64,000 nucleotides of DNA, from contig PGZF01000001.1 of the NCBI GenBank assembly GCA_002840125.1, positions 749,237-813,236 of the forward strand. The letters run 5' to 3'. The DNA comes from Gammaproteobacteria bacterium HGW-Gammaproteobacteria-15. Its GTDB lineage: Bacteria > Pseudomonadota > Gammaproteobacteria > Enterobacterales > Alteromonadaceae. The position numbers and the translations under genes were made by a program. This document shows positions 38,088 through 46,695 of the stretch, piece after piece; within the stretch, counting starts at the first letter, position 1; every line of letters begins with the position of its first letter. The notes below the pieces were generated by a model. It searched no databases and was not told the origin of the DNA. It was given only the letters and a program-made list of their open reading frames with translations.

Positions 38088-39548
38088 ATGCAAAACAACT
38101 CAACTGACTGCTTTGGCCATCCTAAAGGCTTATTTTTATTGTTTGGCACCGAGATGTGGGAGCGCTTTTCCTATTACGCCATGCGCGCCCTGCTGGTGCT
38201 GTACCTGGTAGACCAGGTGCAAGCGCACGGCGGTGGCCTGGGCTGGGATCACGCCAGTGCGCTGCGACTTTACGGTACCTTTACCATGCTGGTGTATGTT
38301 ACGCCGCTTATCGGCGGCTGGCTGGCCGACAACTGGCTGGGGCAGCGCAATGCCATCCTGGCCGGTGCGGTATTAATGGCACTGGGCCAGTTTTGTCTGG
38401 CACTGCCGCATAGCTGGTTTGCCTCACCGTTGCCGGCCTTTTACAGCGGCCTGGCGTTGCTGGTACTGGGTAACGGCTTATTTAAACCCAATATTTCTAC
38501 CATGGTCGGCGACTTGTACTGTGCCACCGACACGCGCCGCGACAGTGCGTTCACGGTGTTTTACCTCGGTATTAACGCCGGTATGTTTCTGGCCGGTATT
38601 GCTGTCGGCATCACTATTGACGCCTTTGGCTATCAGCAAGATGGCCAACTGTTGCGTAACTATCAGGCCGGTTTTCTGCTGGCTGGCATCGGCATGTTGC
38701 TGGCCCTGCTGCTGCAACTTACGCTGGCTAAACCCTTGCTCGGTAGCATTGGTACTGAGCCGGCGGCGCGCAAAGCCCGGCGTTTGCAACCACAGCAGAG
38801 TACGACACTGACTAAAACAGAAATTGACCGGCTAAAGGTATTGCTGATCATGGGGCTGTTTACCATTATTTTCTGGGCCGGCTTTGAACAGGCCGGCGGC
38901 CTGATGAATATTTATGCCGATCGCTTTACTGACCGCAGTGTCGGCAATTGGCAGATTAACCCCACCTACTTTCAATCACTTAACCCACTATTTATTTTGA
39001 TTTTTGCGCCAGTAATGGCCGCCTTATGGTTAAAATTGGGCAAAGCTGAACCTAATGCGCCGCTTAAATTTGCGCTGGGTTTACTGCTGCTGGGCATCGG
39101 CTTTTTATTTATGGTCGGCGCCAGTTTGCAATACAGCGCAGACAGCAAAGCCAGTTTGTGGTGGCTGGTATTCGCCTATCTGTTCTTTACCCTGGGCGAG
39201 CTGTGCCTGTCACCGATTGGCTTAGCCCTGGTTAGCCGGCTGGCACCGCTTCGCGTCGCCTCCCTGCTAATGGGCACCTGGTATCTGTTTTTGGCTGCAG
39301 CCAATAAACTGGCCGGCCTGATAGGTGCGCTGGTAGGTGCCGGTGACGCTGACAATGAACAGCAGATGGTAACTAATGCGCTGGCCATCTTCAGTGGCTT
39401 TAGCCTGACGGCAGTGCTGGCGGCCATACTGCTGTATTTTCTGGCCGACAAACTGGTGTACTGGATGCATGGTACTGCAGCACCCAAGCAAGCAGTGCCG
39501 CTGCACGCTCCCGCCATAACAGCTACCGCCTCAGACAAGGCGGTATAG
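38088..39548 (+). CDS. Proton-dependent oligopeptide transporter (POT/PTR family)
   Basis: The product has 486 residues from the ATG at 38088. The reading from 38004 adds 28 residues that do not fit the family. The diagnostic first helix, GTEMWERFSYYAMRALLVLYL, contains the ExxERFxYY proton-coupling motif. About 12-14 membrane helices follow, including GLFKPNISTMVGDLY. It would import di- and tripeptides across the inner membrane, here probably Gly-Pro/Hyp-rich products. It follows the TonB receptor by 88 nt. An imperfect hairpin (GGCGG...CCGCC) in that gap could attenuate readthrough. Confidence 0.92.
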   Translation: MQNNSTDCFGHPKGLFLLFGTEMWERFSYYAMRALLVLYLVDQVQAHGGGLGWDHASALRLYGTFTMLVYVTPLIGGWLADNWLGQRNAILAGAVLMALGQFCLALPHSWFASPLPAFYSGLALLVLGNGLFKPNISTMVGDLYCATDTRRDSAFTVFYLGINAGMFLAGIAVGITIDAFGYQQDGQLLRNYQAGFLLAGIGMLLALLLQLTLAKPLLGSIGTEPAARKARRLQPQQSTTLTKTEIDRLKVLLIMGLFTIIFWAGFEQAGGLMNIYADRFTDRSVGNWQINPTYFQSLNPLFILIFAPVMAALWLKLGKAEPNAPLKFALGLLLLGIGFLFMVGASLQYSADSKASLWWLVFAYLFFTLGELCLSPIGLALVSRLAPLRVASLLMGTWYLFLAAANKLAGLIGALVGAGDADNEQQMVTNALAIFSGFSLTAVLAAILLYFLADKLVYWMHGTAAPKQAVPLHAPAITATASDKAV

Positions 39549-39696
39549 CTGCAGATATAACAAACATTGCCGTTGGCGCTGATGGCAAATAGTGCAGCCC
39601 GCGGCAATGGCGCTATTCGATGGCACACCGCCGTTTTTATACTGATGAACTACACTTAACAGCATCAGTTTTCCCCGGCTGGTATTGCCTGACATT

Positions 39697-40542
39697 ATGC
39701 GTTATCTGATATTCATGCTGTTTAGCAGCGTTACGTCGGGTCAGCCACTACTGTGGCTCTACCCTGATGAACCGCCTCAGTCTTACCGGCTGCAGCAACC
39801 TGCCGGTTATACCTTTGCTATTCTGGAGCTGTTGTTACAGCCACTGCAGCAATATCAGCATCAGACGATCTCAACCGGCAACTATGCACGGCTGTTTAAA
39901 GAGCTGGAAAAAGACCAGCCCGCCTGCGCGCTGGGGATTATTTATACGCCAGAGCGTGCCCAAACACTGCTATTTTCACAAAGCCCGGTTTTTCTGTTTT
40001 TTAATGTTCAGGTGGTTATGCATAACAGCCTGTATCAGCAACTGCATCAGCCACAAAAGATAGCCCTAACCGACCTGCTGCGCCAGCGCTATAAAGTCGG
40101 CATTTCAGCCGGGCGCCGCTATACGGCAGAACTGGAACACTTACTACACCCTTACCGTGACCAACAGTTGCTGCAATTGGCGCAAGGCAATGTGCATAGC
40201 AGCCTGTTGCAGCTGGTTAACCTGGAACGACTTGATTACACACTGGAATATCCAGAAATGCTGTTTTATATCCGCCAGCAGCAACCTGAATTGGTGGCAA
40301 ATCTGGTATCAATTCCCATCAAGGAAACGGATGCGCTCGGTGTGTCCTGGCTGGCATGTAATGATACGGTACTTACCCGTGAAATTATGCCATTACTCAA
40401 CCAACAATTGGCACGCATAAGGTCCCGGCCTGCCTACTATCACGCGCTGGCACAGTGGCAGTTGCCGCAGCAACTGCCACTGTTCGAACAGTATTATCAG
40501 CAGGTATTTCTCAAAACTGGCCTGTATGACCACGCCGACTGA
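39697..40542 (+). CDS. Periplasmic solute-binding-like protein (SBP family 3 type)
   Basis: The product has 281 residues from the ATG at 39697. A short signal peptide is seen (MRYLIFMLFSSVTSGQP). The body resembles small bacterial family 3 extracellular solute-binding proteins that occur without a transporter (GYTFAILELLLQPL, CALGIIYTPERAQTLLFSQSP, YKVGISAGRRYTAELEHLL). No permease or ATPase gene accompanies it, so it may sense or scavenge a small ligand, perhaps a peptide or imino acid. It lies between the POT gene and the convergent DPP-like peptidase, 3 nt from the latter. Confidence 0.7.
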   Translation: MRYLIFMLFSSVTSGQPLLWLYPDEPPQSYRLQQPAGYTFAILELLLQPLQQYQHQTISTGNYARLFKELEKDQPACALGIIYTPERAQTLLFSQSPVFLFFNVQVVMHNSLYQQLHQPQKIALTDLLRQRYKVGISAGRRYTAELEHLLHPYRDQQLLQLAQGNVHSSLLQLVNLERLDYTLEYPEMLFYIRQQQPELVANLVSIPIKETDALGVSWLACNDTVLTREIMPLLNQQLARIRSRPAYYHALAQWQLPQQLPLFEQYYQQVFLKTGLYDHAD

Positions 40543-40545
40543 CCC

Positions 40546-42816
40546 TTAGCTACCATGTTTTATCGGGAAAAAAGCCGGTGGCGTTTGCTGCATTAAATGC
40601 CGGACAAAATAGTCCCAGCGCCGCCTGGTAAAATAGCTGTCTTCCCGCAAGTCGTGGTCTTTATTCGCCAGCAACAGCAAATCAACATCACGGCCAGCCG
40701 CCTGAATAGCGGCCGCCAGCCGGAAACTGTTGGCCGGATTAACATTATTATCCAAATCGCCGGTAGCCAGCAGCAGTTGGCCTTCAAGCTGATGCGCCAG
40801 GGTCATATTGCTGTTGCTATCATAATGCTCACCTTCATCCGGCATACCCATCCACATTTCCGGCCACCAGGCTTTTGACATGCGATGATCGTGATTGCCG
40901 GCCGAGGCCACCGCCACTTTATAAAAATCGCCGTATTTCAATAGCGCCCTGGCGGCATCATAACCCCCGGCAGAATGGCCATAAGCGCCTACCCGGCTTA
41001 AATCCAGATAGGGCCGTTTGGCGGCCAGTTGCTGCAAGCCGCTGATATAATCCGGCCCGCCTATATCACCGAGATTCTTATAACTGTGCAGTTGGAAGGC
41101 ACGCGAACGGTGTGCGGTACCCAGTGGATCTAAATTAATCACCACCACCCCCAACTGGGCCAGCGGTGTTTCGGTATTGGCAAAGCCGCGGGAGAAGCGC
41201 TTAGCGCTAACGATAGTATGCGGCCCGGCATACATATGCTGCACCACCGCATAGCGTTTGGCCGGGTCAAAATTGACAGGTTTATAGATCAGACCATATA
41301 ACGGCGTTGTGCCATCGCGTGCCGGCACACTAAACGGCTCCGGCGGCTGCCAGCCGGTGGCGCGCAGCGCGCTGTCATCAGCTACCGCCAGCGTTTGCAG
41401 CAAGCTGCCATCTGTGCTTTGGCGTATTGTGCTGACGGTGGGTAAGTCAACGCGGGAATAGCTGTCGTAAAAATGCTGCCAATCGGGCGCCAGACTCACC
41501 TGATGATCGGCATATTCCGGCGTTAACAGCGTAAGCGCACTGCCATCCAGCTTAATCCGGTACAGGTAGCGAAAATACGGATCGCCACGCTCGCGACCGG
41601 ACGCAGAGAAATACAACTGCTGGGTTTTATGGTCTACGCCATGCAGCTGGCGTACAACAAAGTCGCCCCGCGTCAGTTGCCGCGTTTCACCGCTGCGCTG
41701 CTGCAGATATAAATGGTTCCAGCCATCGCGTTCAGAGCTGAAAACAAACTGCTCTGCATCCAACCAGGCGATGCCGTGTTTGGCATAATCGAGAAACTGC
41801 CCGCTACGCTCCTGCCATTTAATTGTTGCGACACCCGCGGTATTAATTTGCCACAACGTCAGCGCCCGCATGCCACGATCGCGTGCTACCAAATAGAAAA
41901 AACCATCATCATGCCAGCTGACATCACCCCAGTTTTGCGTGGTTTCAAGCGGCGGTAACTGTGTCAACGTCACCTTGCCACTGTGCGTATCGACAATCAC
42001 CAACTGATAATGCGAGCGCAGATCGTTACCCGGCAAAGCGCGTTTGTACGAGTGTAATACCGCGCTGTGGCCCTGCGATGGCATATTTTGCAGCATATGC
42101 AGGCTTGGCATAGTACGTCTGTCCAGCACAAAGGTGGCGGCAAAGCGGCTATCCTTTGACCAGACAAATTGTGTGCTGCGCTTTGGTGCGTGCGCCGCGC
42201 CATTAATCTGGTCCAGCTGATACCAGTCATTCAGCTCGCCCCAGGCATAGTCGGCACTGCCATCTGTGGTCAGTTGTTGCACGCGGCCAGTGCTCAGCTC
42301 AGTCAACTGCAGATTATGCGCCACGCTATTAAGCTGCCAGCGCTTATCCGGAGATTTTACGGCTGTTGGCTGTGCCACCACCTGGCACTGATACTGCACT
42401 TGCGCCGGCTTTTGCTGCGGTGATTGCGCCAAATCGCACTGCCAGCTTTGCTGCTGATACTGCAATTTTGCTTGCCAGCCGTTGTCGCTGCGGTTTAGCT
42501 GCAGTTGCAACTTATCCACATCCGGCACTGCGCCCGCCCCCAGCGCACGTGCCAGTTCAACCATATCCAGTTGCCTTACCGGCTGTTGCAAGCTGTCTGC
42601 AAAGTAAAAGTGGCGGCCACCGGCTTGCTGGCGGCTAAACCAATAACCTTGCTGTTGCCAGTAAAACGGCAGCTCAGCATTTAGCACTAAAGGCCGTACA
42701 TTGGGATAAAAATACTGCTGCGCCTGCTGGTAAGCAGATTGCATAGCAGACAGGTCAGACGCAGCCAGCGGCATTGATAATAACGCGGCGGTCATCAGCA
42801 CATAACGGACAGTCAT
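40546..42816 (-). CDS. Exported S9 dipeptidyl-peptidase IV-like serine peptidase
   Basis: The product has 756 residues from the ATG at 42816, with AGGA at 6 nt; the reading from 42855 lacks one and adds 13 residues before the signal peptide. Signal peptide residues 1-20 end at PLAASD. The N-terminal propeller (about 100-500) resembles DPP-IV (SVAHNLQLTEL, SSERDGWNHLYLQ). The hydrolase domain has Ser in AYGHSAGGYDAARALL, Asp in GDLDNNVNPANSF and His in NKDHDLRED. DPP-IV enzymes remove X-Pro from N-termini, which suits collagen peptides. No clear DWxYEEE motif is visible, so exact specificity is uncertain. Confidence 0.85.
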   Translation of the reverse strand: MTVRYVLMTAALLSMPLAASDLSAMQSAYQQAQQYFYPNVRPLVLNAELPFYWQQQGYWFSRQQAGGRHFYFADSLQQPVRQLDMVELARALGAGAVPDVDKLQLQLNRSDNGWQAKLQYQQQSWQCDLAQSPQQKPAQVQYQCQVVAQPTAVKSPDKRWQLNSVAHNLQLTELSTGRVQQLTTDGSADYAWGELNDWYQLDQINGAAHAPKRSTQFVWSKDSRFAATFVLDRRTMPSLHMLQNMPSQGHSAVLHSYKRALPGNDLRSHYQLVIVDTHSGKVTLTQLPPLETTQNWGDVSWHDDGFFYLVARDRGMRALTLWQINTAGVATIKWQERSGQFLDYAKHGIAWLDAEQFVFSSERDGWNHLYLQQRSGETRQLTRGDFVVRQLHGVDHKTQQLYFSASGRERGDPYFRYLYRIKLDGSALTLLTPEYADHQVSLAPDWQHFYDSYSRVDLPTVSTIRQSTDGSLLQTLAVADDSALRATGWQPPEPFSVPARDGTTPLYGLIYKPVNFDPAKRYAVVQHMYAGPHTIVSAKRFSRGFANTETPLAQLGVVVINLDPLGTAHRSRAFQLHSYKNLGDIGGPDYISGLQQLAAKRPYLDLSRVGAYGHSAGGYDAARALLKYGDFYKVAVASAGNHDHRMSKAWWPEMWMGMPDEGEHYDSNSNMTLAHQLEGQLLLATGDLDNNVNPANSFRLAAAIQAAGRDVDLLLLANKDHDLREDSYFTRRRWDYFVRHLMQQTPPAFFPIKHGS

Positions 42817-42863
42817 AATATTTCCTGCTGGAAAGTTGGCATTGCAGCTTAGCAAGCATTGCG

Positions 42864-42875
42864 ATTGTATACAAT
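42864..42875. promoter_or_regulatory. Operator palindrome 3 (before the DPP-like gene)
   Basis: A perfect ATTGTATACAAT, centred about 53 nt upstream of the DPP-IV-like start in the divergent gap shared with the collagenase gene. It is about 106 nt (ten helical turns) from the next copy at 42970. Confidence 0.8.
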
Positions 42876-42967
42876 ATCCAATAAGGCAATTTCTATTGTC
42901 CCTTATTTCTCTTATGTCAAAACGCTATTTCCTGCCCGGTTTTAGACGTAAATCAAACTATAACATT

Positions 42968-42983
42968 ATATTGTATACAATAT
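42968..42983. promoter_or_regulatory. Operator palindrome 4 (before the collagenase gene)
   Basis: A perfect 16-bp palindrome, ATATTGTATACAATAT, contains the 12-bp operator word at 42970-42981, about 80 nt before the collagenase ATG. It is the longest symmetric copy. With the copy at 42864 it could allow cooperative binding or looping across the divergent promoters. Confidence 0.8.
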
Positions 42984-43056
42984 TTTTTATGCTAATTTAG
43001 TGCGGCCGTTAACGGCAGATTAACTATAACAACAGCACGAGAAGGAACAAATATAA

Positions 43057-45813
43057 ATGAAAACAAACACCTTGCTGCTTAGCCTGCTATTTGGCAGCAG
43101 CACCCTGTTGGCAGGTGAACCGGCCTCACCGTCGCATCCTGGCCTGCTGGCGCAGGATTTACAACATGGCCACGAGCACAATGTGCGCCAGCACAGCCCA
43201 AAACCACCGCGGCTGGTATCGCCGCATGAATTTGAAAAAGTGCAGGCCAGGTTGCATGCCGAACGCAACCAACTGCCGTTACCGGCACACCTGATCCCCG
43301 ATGCAGATAAAGCCATGCGCTTGGCCGCGCCGCAGCAGTTTTCCGTACAAAGCGGCTGCACCTCGCCGGACGCTCTGCTGCCGCTGAATGGCGCAGCGCT
43401 GGTCAGCGCCATTGAAAACGCTAACCTGACCAGTTGTTTATATGCACTTTATAACAACAATTTATTGGGCAGCGGCCACTTTAGTGACGCTAAAATCCTC
43501 ACTGTGGTGCAGGCGATTAACAGCCGGATGGCGGCTTTTGATGGCTCAGATAGCTCCGGCGCTGCCGAACTGGAGAAGCTGGTCACTTACTTACGCGCTA
43601 TGCATTGGGTCGAAGCCGGCAGCAACCGCCAGTTTAGCGCCGTCTATTTGCATACCTTGCAGCAAGCGTTTGATCAGTACTTTGCCGGCGCACACTTTGT
43701 TCGTTTTGATGGCAATGTATCGCGCAATTTTATGCTGCGCTATGAAATGCTGATCCTGGTGAACAGCTCCGGTACCGATCCGCTGCGCTATTTAGCCCGC
43801 TTTAGTCAGGCCCTGAAAGGCTATACCGATACCGTATCGCGCAGCGATAACTGGGGCCTGGCCTATGAAGAAAACGGCCTGACTCAGGTGTTAACCCACT
43901 ATTTTAATGCCACTAATAACGGTAGCACCGCCCTGCAGCAACTGCTGCTGAGCGAGCCGCAAATTATCAATCATCTGCGCAATTTTGTCATGACTGACGG
44001 CCTGTGGCTGGTAGGCCATACCCGCGAGTATCAATGGTCAGATGCCGTAACCGAGCTTGGCCGGTTGCTTAAGTTTGGTGGTGCTATTGCCCAGCAGGTG
44101 CGCCCGGCGCTGCAAACTATTCTCAGCACCTATCAATATGATGGCGCAGGCTCTAACGGCTGGGTGAATGCCCAGGGTATGGTGAAGTTTTATGACAGCG
44201 CTAATTGCCATTTGTACGGCGATGCTTGTGACTTTGATCTGGAAAGCACCGTACTCAGTGGTCAGCATAACTGTGGCGATACCCTGAAACTGCGCTATCA
44301 GCAACCGATAGCGGCCAACAATTTACAGCAAATTTGTACTGATCTGGCGGCGCAGGAGCAAAGCTTTCATGCCCTGTTCGACCACAGCAGCCCGGTGGCC
44401 AACGACAATAACACCGCACTGGAAATGGTTATTTTCAGCTCTTCAGCCGATTATCAGAACTACGCCGGTACCTTTTTCGGTATTAATACCAATAACGGCG
44501 GTATGTATCTGGAAGGTACGCCGTCTGATCCAAATAATCAGGCACGCTTTATTGCTTATCAGGCTACCTGGTTGCAGCCGGAATTTGTGGTGTGGAACTT
44601 AGAACATGAATATGTGCACTACCTGGATGGCCGCTTTAATCAATGGGGTAGCTTTAGTGATCAGCCGGCTAACTCTGTCTGGTGGGGCGAAGGCCTGGCC
44701 GAATATTCATCGAAGGGTAATGACAACCCCACAGCGTTAGCTGCGGCGCCAGCTAAAACCTATCAGTTAAGTGAGCTGTTTCAAACCACTTACGCCAACA
44801 GCAATACTGCCCGCACTTACCACTGGGGCTACCTGGCCACCCGCTTTATGTTTGAACGTCAGCGTCAGCGCATCGACACTGAATTATTGCCCAGCATGCG
44901 CGCGGCAAAATACCTGATTTCCGATGCCCCTTGCAGCTTCGACTGGGGTTGGCAAAGTAAGAGCGACGCCATTGCCAATAACTGGAGCTGGTTATATGAC
45001 GACAGCGCATGGAGCGAGGGCAACTGGGTCTGGACCTGTGGCCAGGTCAATGATGACAACACGCCGGAGCTGCCCGACTATACGCCTTATGCTGAAATTA
45101 TTGCCGCCTGGGGTAACCAGTTCGACGCTGAGTTTCACGACTGGCTGGACTGCATAATCAGCAATGACGATTGCAGCAACAACACTGACCCGGTTACAGC
45201 GCTGCAAAACGGTGTGCCGGTTATGGTTAGCGGCGCGCGTGATTCTGAGCAACATTTTCGCATTGCCCTGCCAGACAACGCCTATGATCTGAAAATTGCC
45301 ACTGCAGGCGGCAGTGGTGATCTTGACCTATATGTACGTAAGCAGCTGGCACCGAGCCTGACAGAGTGGGATTACCGGCCTTATGTGATTGGCAACCGCG
45401 AGCAAGTCAGCATTTTACAGCCACAACAACCGGATTGGTTTGTTATGTTGCATGGCTACCGCCAGTTTAATGATGCCAATATTACCGCCAGCTGGAAACT
45501 GGGCACTTTAACCTCGTTGCAGCAATGGCCCATGCTTAGCAGCAATTACGCACTGTATCAGTGGGTGTATGTGCCGCCGCAAGCCAAAGCCTTGTATTTT
45601 ACCCTGGCTAACGGCAGCGGTGATGCCCAGCTGTACGTTAAACGTCAGGGCTGGCCGACGCCGGCTAACTATGATGGCGCCTCCAGCACCACCCGCGGTA
45701 CCACGCAGAGAGTTCATCTGCCCAATATCGTACCCGGCAGCTATTACCATATTATGCTGAATACAGTAGAAGGCTTTAATAACGTCGACTTAAGCGTGTT
45801 TATGGTGGAGTAA
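43057..45813 (+). CDS. Secreted M9 family microbial collagenase
   Basis: The product has 918 residues with a signal peptide (1-19, TLLAGEP). An N-terminal propeptide-like part precedes the M9 N-terminal activator domain (about 105-390: SCLYALYNNNLLGSGHFSDAK). The peptidase domain follows, with the zinc motif H517-E-Y-V-H521 and the third ligand E549 in GEGLAEYSSKG, the right spacing for clostridial/Vibrio-type collagenases. Two C-terminal PPC-type beta-sandwiches (about 725-810 and 820-915; SGDLDLYVRK, SGDAQLYVKRQG) probably help binding or secretion. It cleaves native collagen and gelatin outside the cell. Confidence 0.95.
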   Translation: MKTNTLLLSLLFGSSTLLAGEPASPSHPGLLAQDLQHGHEHNVRQHSPKPPRLVSPHEFEKVQARLHAERNQLPLPAHLIPDADKAMRLAAPQQFSVQSGCTSPDALLPLNGAALVSAIENANLTSCLYALYNNNLLGSGHFSDAKILTVVQAINSRMAAFDGSDSSGAAELEKLVTYLRAMHWVEAGSNRQFSAVYLHTLQQAFDQYFAGAHFVRFDGNVSRNFMLRYEMLILVNSSGTDPLRYLARFSQALKGYTDTVSRSDNWGLAYEENGLTQVLTHYFNATNNGSTALQQLLLSEPQIINHLRNFVMTDGLWLVGHTREYQWSDAVTELGRLLKFGGAIAQQVRPALQTILSTYQYDGAGSNGWVNAQGMVKFYDSANCHLYGDACDFDLESTVLSGQHNCGDTLKLRYQQPIAANNLQQICTDLAAQEQSFHALFDHSSPVANDNNTALEMVIFSSSADYQNYAGTFFGINTNNGGMYLEGTPSDPNNQARFIAYQATWLQPEFVVWNLEHEYVHYLDGRFNQWGSFSDQPANSVWWGEGLAEYSSKGNDNPTALAAAPAKTYQLSELFQTTYANSNTARTYHWGYLATRFMFERQRQRIDTELLPSMRAAKYLISDAPCSFDWGWQSKSDAIANNWSWLYDDSAWSEGNWVWTCGQVNDDNTPELPDYTPYAEIIAAWGNQFDAEFHDWLDCIISNDDCSNNTDPVTALQNGVPVMVSGARDSEQHFRIALPDNAYDLKIATAGGSGDLDLYVRKQLAPSLTEWDYRPYVIGNREQVSILQPQQPDWFVMLHGYRQFNDANITASWKLGTLTSLQQWPMLSSNYALYQWVYVPPQAKALYFTLANGSGDAQLYVKRQGWPTPANYDGASSTTRGTTQRVHLPNIVPGSYYHIMLNTVEGFNNVDLSVFMVE

Positions 45814-45820
45814 CAACGAC

Positions 45821-45847
45821 AAAGCGGGCACTGATGCTGCCCGCTTT
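45821..45847. terminator. Bidirectional terminator between collagenase and gntR genes
   Basis: A perfect 10-bp stem AAAGCGGGCA/TGCCCGCTTT with a 7-nt loop begins 8 nt after the collagenase stop and is followed by GCTGTTTT. The minus-strand side reads TTTGTCGTTGTT, so it may also end the convergent gntR transcript. Confidence 0.75.
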
Positions 45848-45885
45848 GCTGTTTTATCATCTGACAATAAGCTGACGTCTGCTGC

Positions 45886-46548
45886 TTAACCGCCGTCCAG
45901 TTTGGTCACCAGCAGTTTAATTTCTGCTGCGGCGCCGAGAATATGCTGTTTTAACAACTGGCAAGCAGCGTCGGCTTTTTTCTGCCGTACCAGCTGCAAC
46001 AAATTTTCATGCTCCGGCCCGGCTTTTTTAACGCCACCGGCCAGCATTAAATGCACGCGGATATAGCGATCAGAATTGCTGTTCAGGTTTTGCACCATTT
46101 CATAGGTCAGCGGCCGGTTGGCTGCGCGATACAAACTCATATGAAAGCGGCTGTTCAACTCACTCCAGCTACCTGACGTATCAGCCGCCTGATAAGCCTC
46201 ACTCATTTGCTGCAGCAGTTGCTCGCTTTGCGCCAGCTCGGCTTCGGTTAGTCTGGGTATTGCCATCCGCAGCAGTTCACACTCCAGTAAAGCACGCAGT
46301 TCAAATAACTCGGTTACCTGCTCTGCCGACAGCTTAGTGGCCGTAGCGCCTTTATGCGCTTCAAACTCTACCAGGCCTTCGGCTTCCAACTGCAGCAGCG
46401 CTTCACGCACCGGAATACGGCTTACTTTTAATTCATCCGCCAGCGCCGCCTGGCGCAGTGGCTCACCCGCTTTAATTGCACCGGTAAGAATTTTTTCCCG
46501 GATCGCCTCAACTACTACCTGGGTTCGGGTTTTGTATTCAACAACCAT
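45886..46548 (-). CDS. GntR-family (FadR/FCD) transcriptional regulator
   Basis: The product has 220 residues. The N-terminal winged helix (about 10-70: VVEAIREKILTGAIKAGEPLRQAALADELKVSRIPVREALLQLEAEGLV) is a textbook GntR reader. The C-terminal FCD all-helical ligand domain carries the metal-binding Asp and His residues of the family (ELRALLECELLRMA, NSRFHMSLYRAAN, EHENLLQLV). FCD regulators typically bind TNGTATACNA-like palindromes, which fits the ATTGTATACAAT copies in this island. The ligand is probably hydroxyproline or a downstream intermediate (inferred). It is divergent from an M24 peptidase gene. Confidence 0.92.
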   Translation of the reverse strand: MVVEYKTRTQVVVEAIREKILTGAIKAGEPLRQAALADELKVSRIPVREALLQLEAEGLVEFEAHKGATATKLSAEQVTELFELRALLECELLRMAIPRLTEAELAQSEQLLQQMSEAYQAADTSGSWSELNSRFHMSLYRAANRPLTYEMVQNLNSNSDRYIRVHLMLAGGVKKAGPEHENLLQLVRQKKADAACQLLKQHILGAAAEIKLLVTKLDGG

Positions 46549-46664
46549 CGAAGTGCCTGCTTTTGCATTAACATGGTATGCAGTATATCAAATACATTTA
46601 TTGCTGCAGCAATAACTTAGCCGCGCGACAAAAACAGCGCTTGCTACAGCCTATAACTTTGGAT

Positions 46665-46676
46665 ATTGTATACAAA
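46665..46676. promoter_or_regulatory. Operator palindrome 5 (before the M24 peptidase gene)
   Basis: ATTGTATACAAA matches the operator at 11 of 12 positions. It is centred about 25 nt before the M24 peptidase ATG at 46696, a position suited to blocking polymerase. It also lies in the gntR divergent gap, so it may serve autoregulation. Confidence 0.7.
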
Positions 46677-46695
46677 AATAATCAGAGACCTGCCG

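Noticed and set aside
39565..39609. Inverted repeat CATTGCCG/CGGCAATG after the POT gene as a terminator
   Set aside because: The loop is 29 nt and there is no T run, so an intrinsic terminator is not supported.
46571..46600. Weak operator-like sequence (GTATGCAGTATATC) just before gntR
   Set aside because: It does not align with ATTGTATACAAT over a continuous 12 bases. The TATACT on the minus strand is more likely a -10 element of gntR.
46666..46695. TTG start for the M24 peptidase at 46666
   Set aside because: The codon lies inside the operator palindrome, and the family N-terminus begins at the ATG at 46696.
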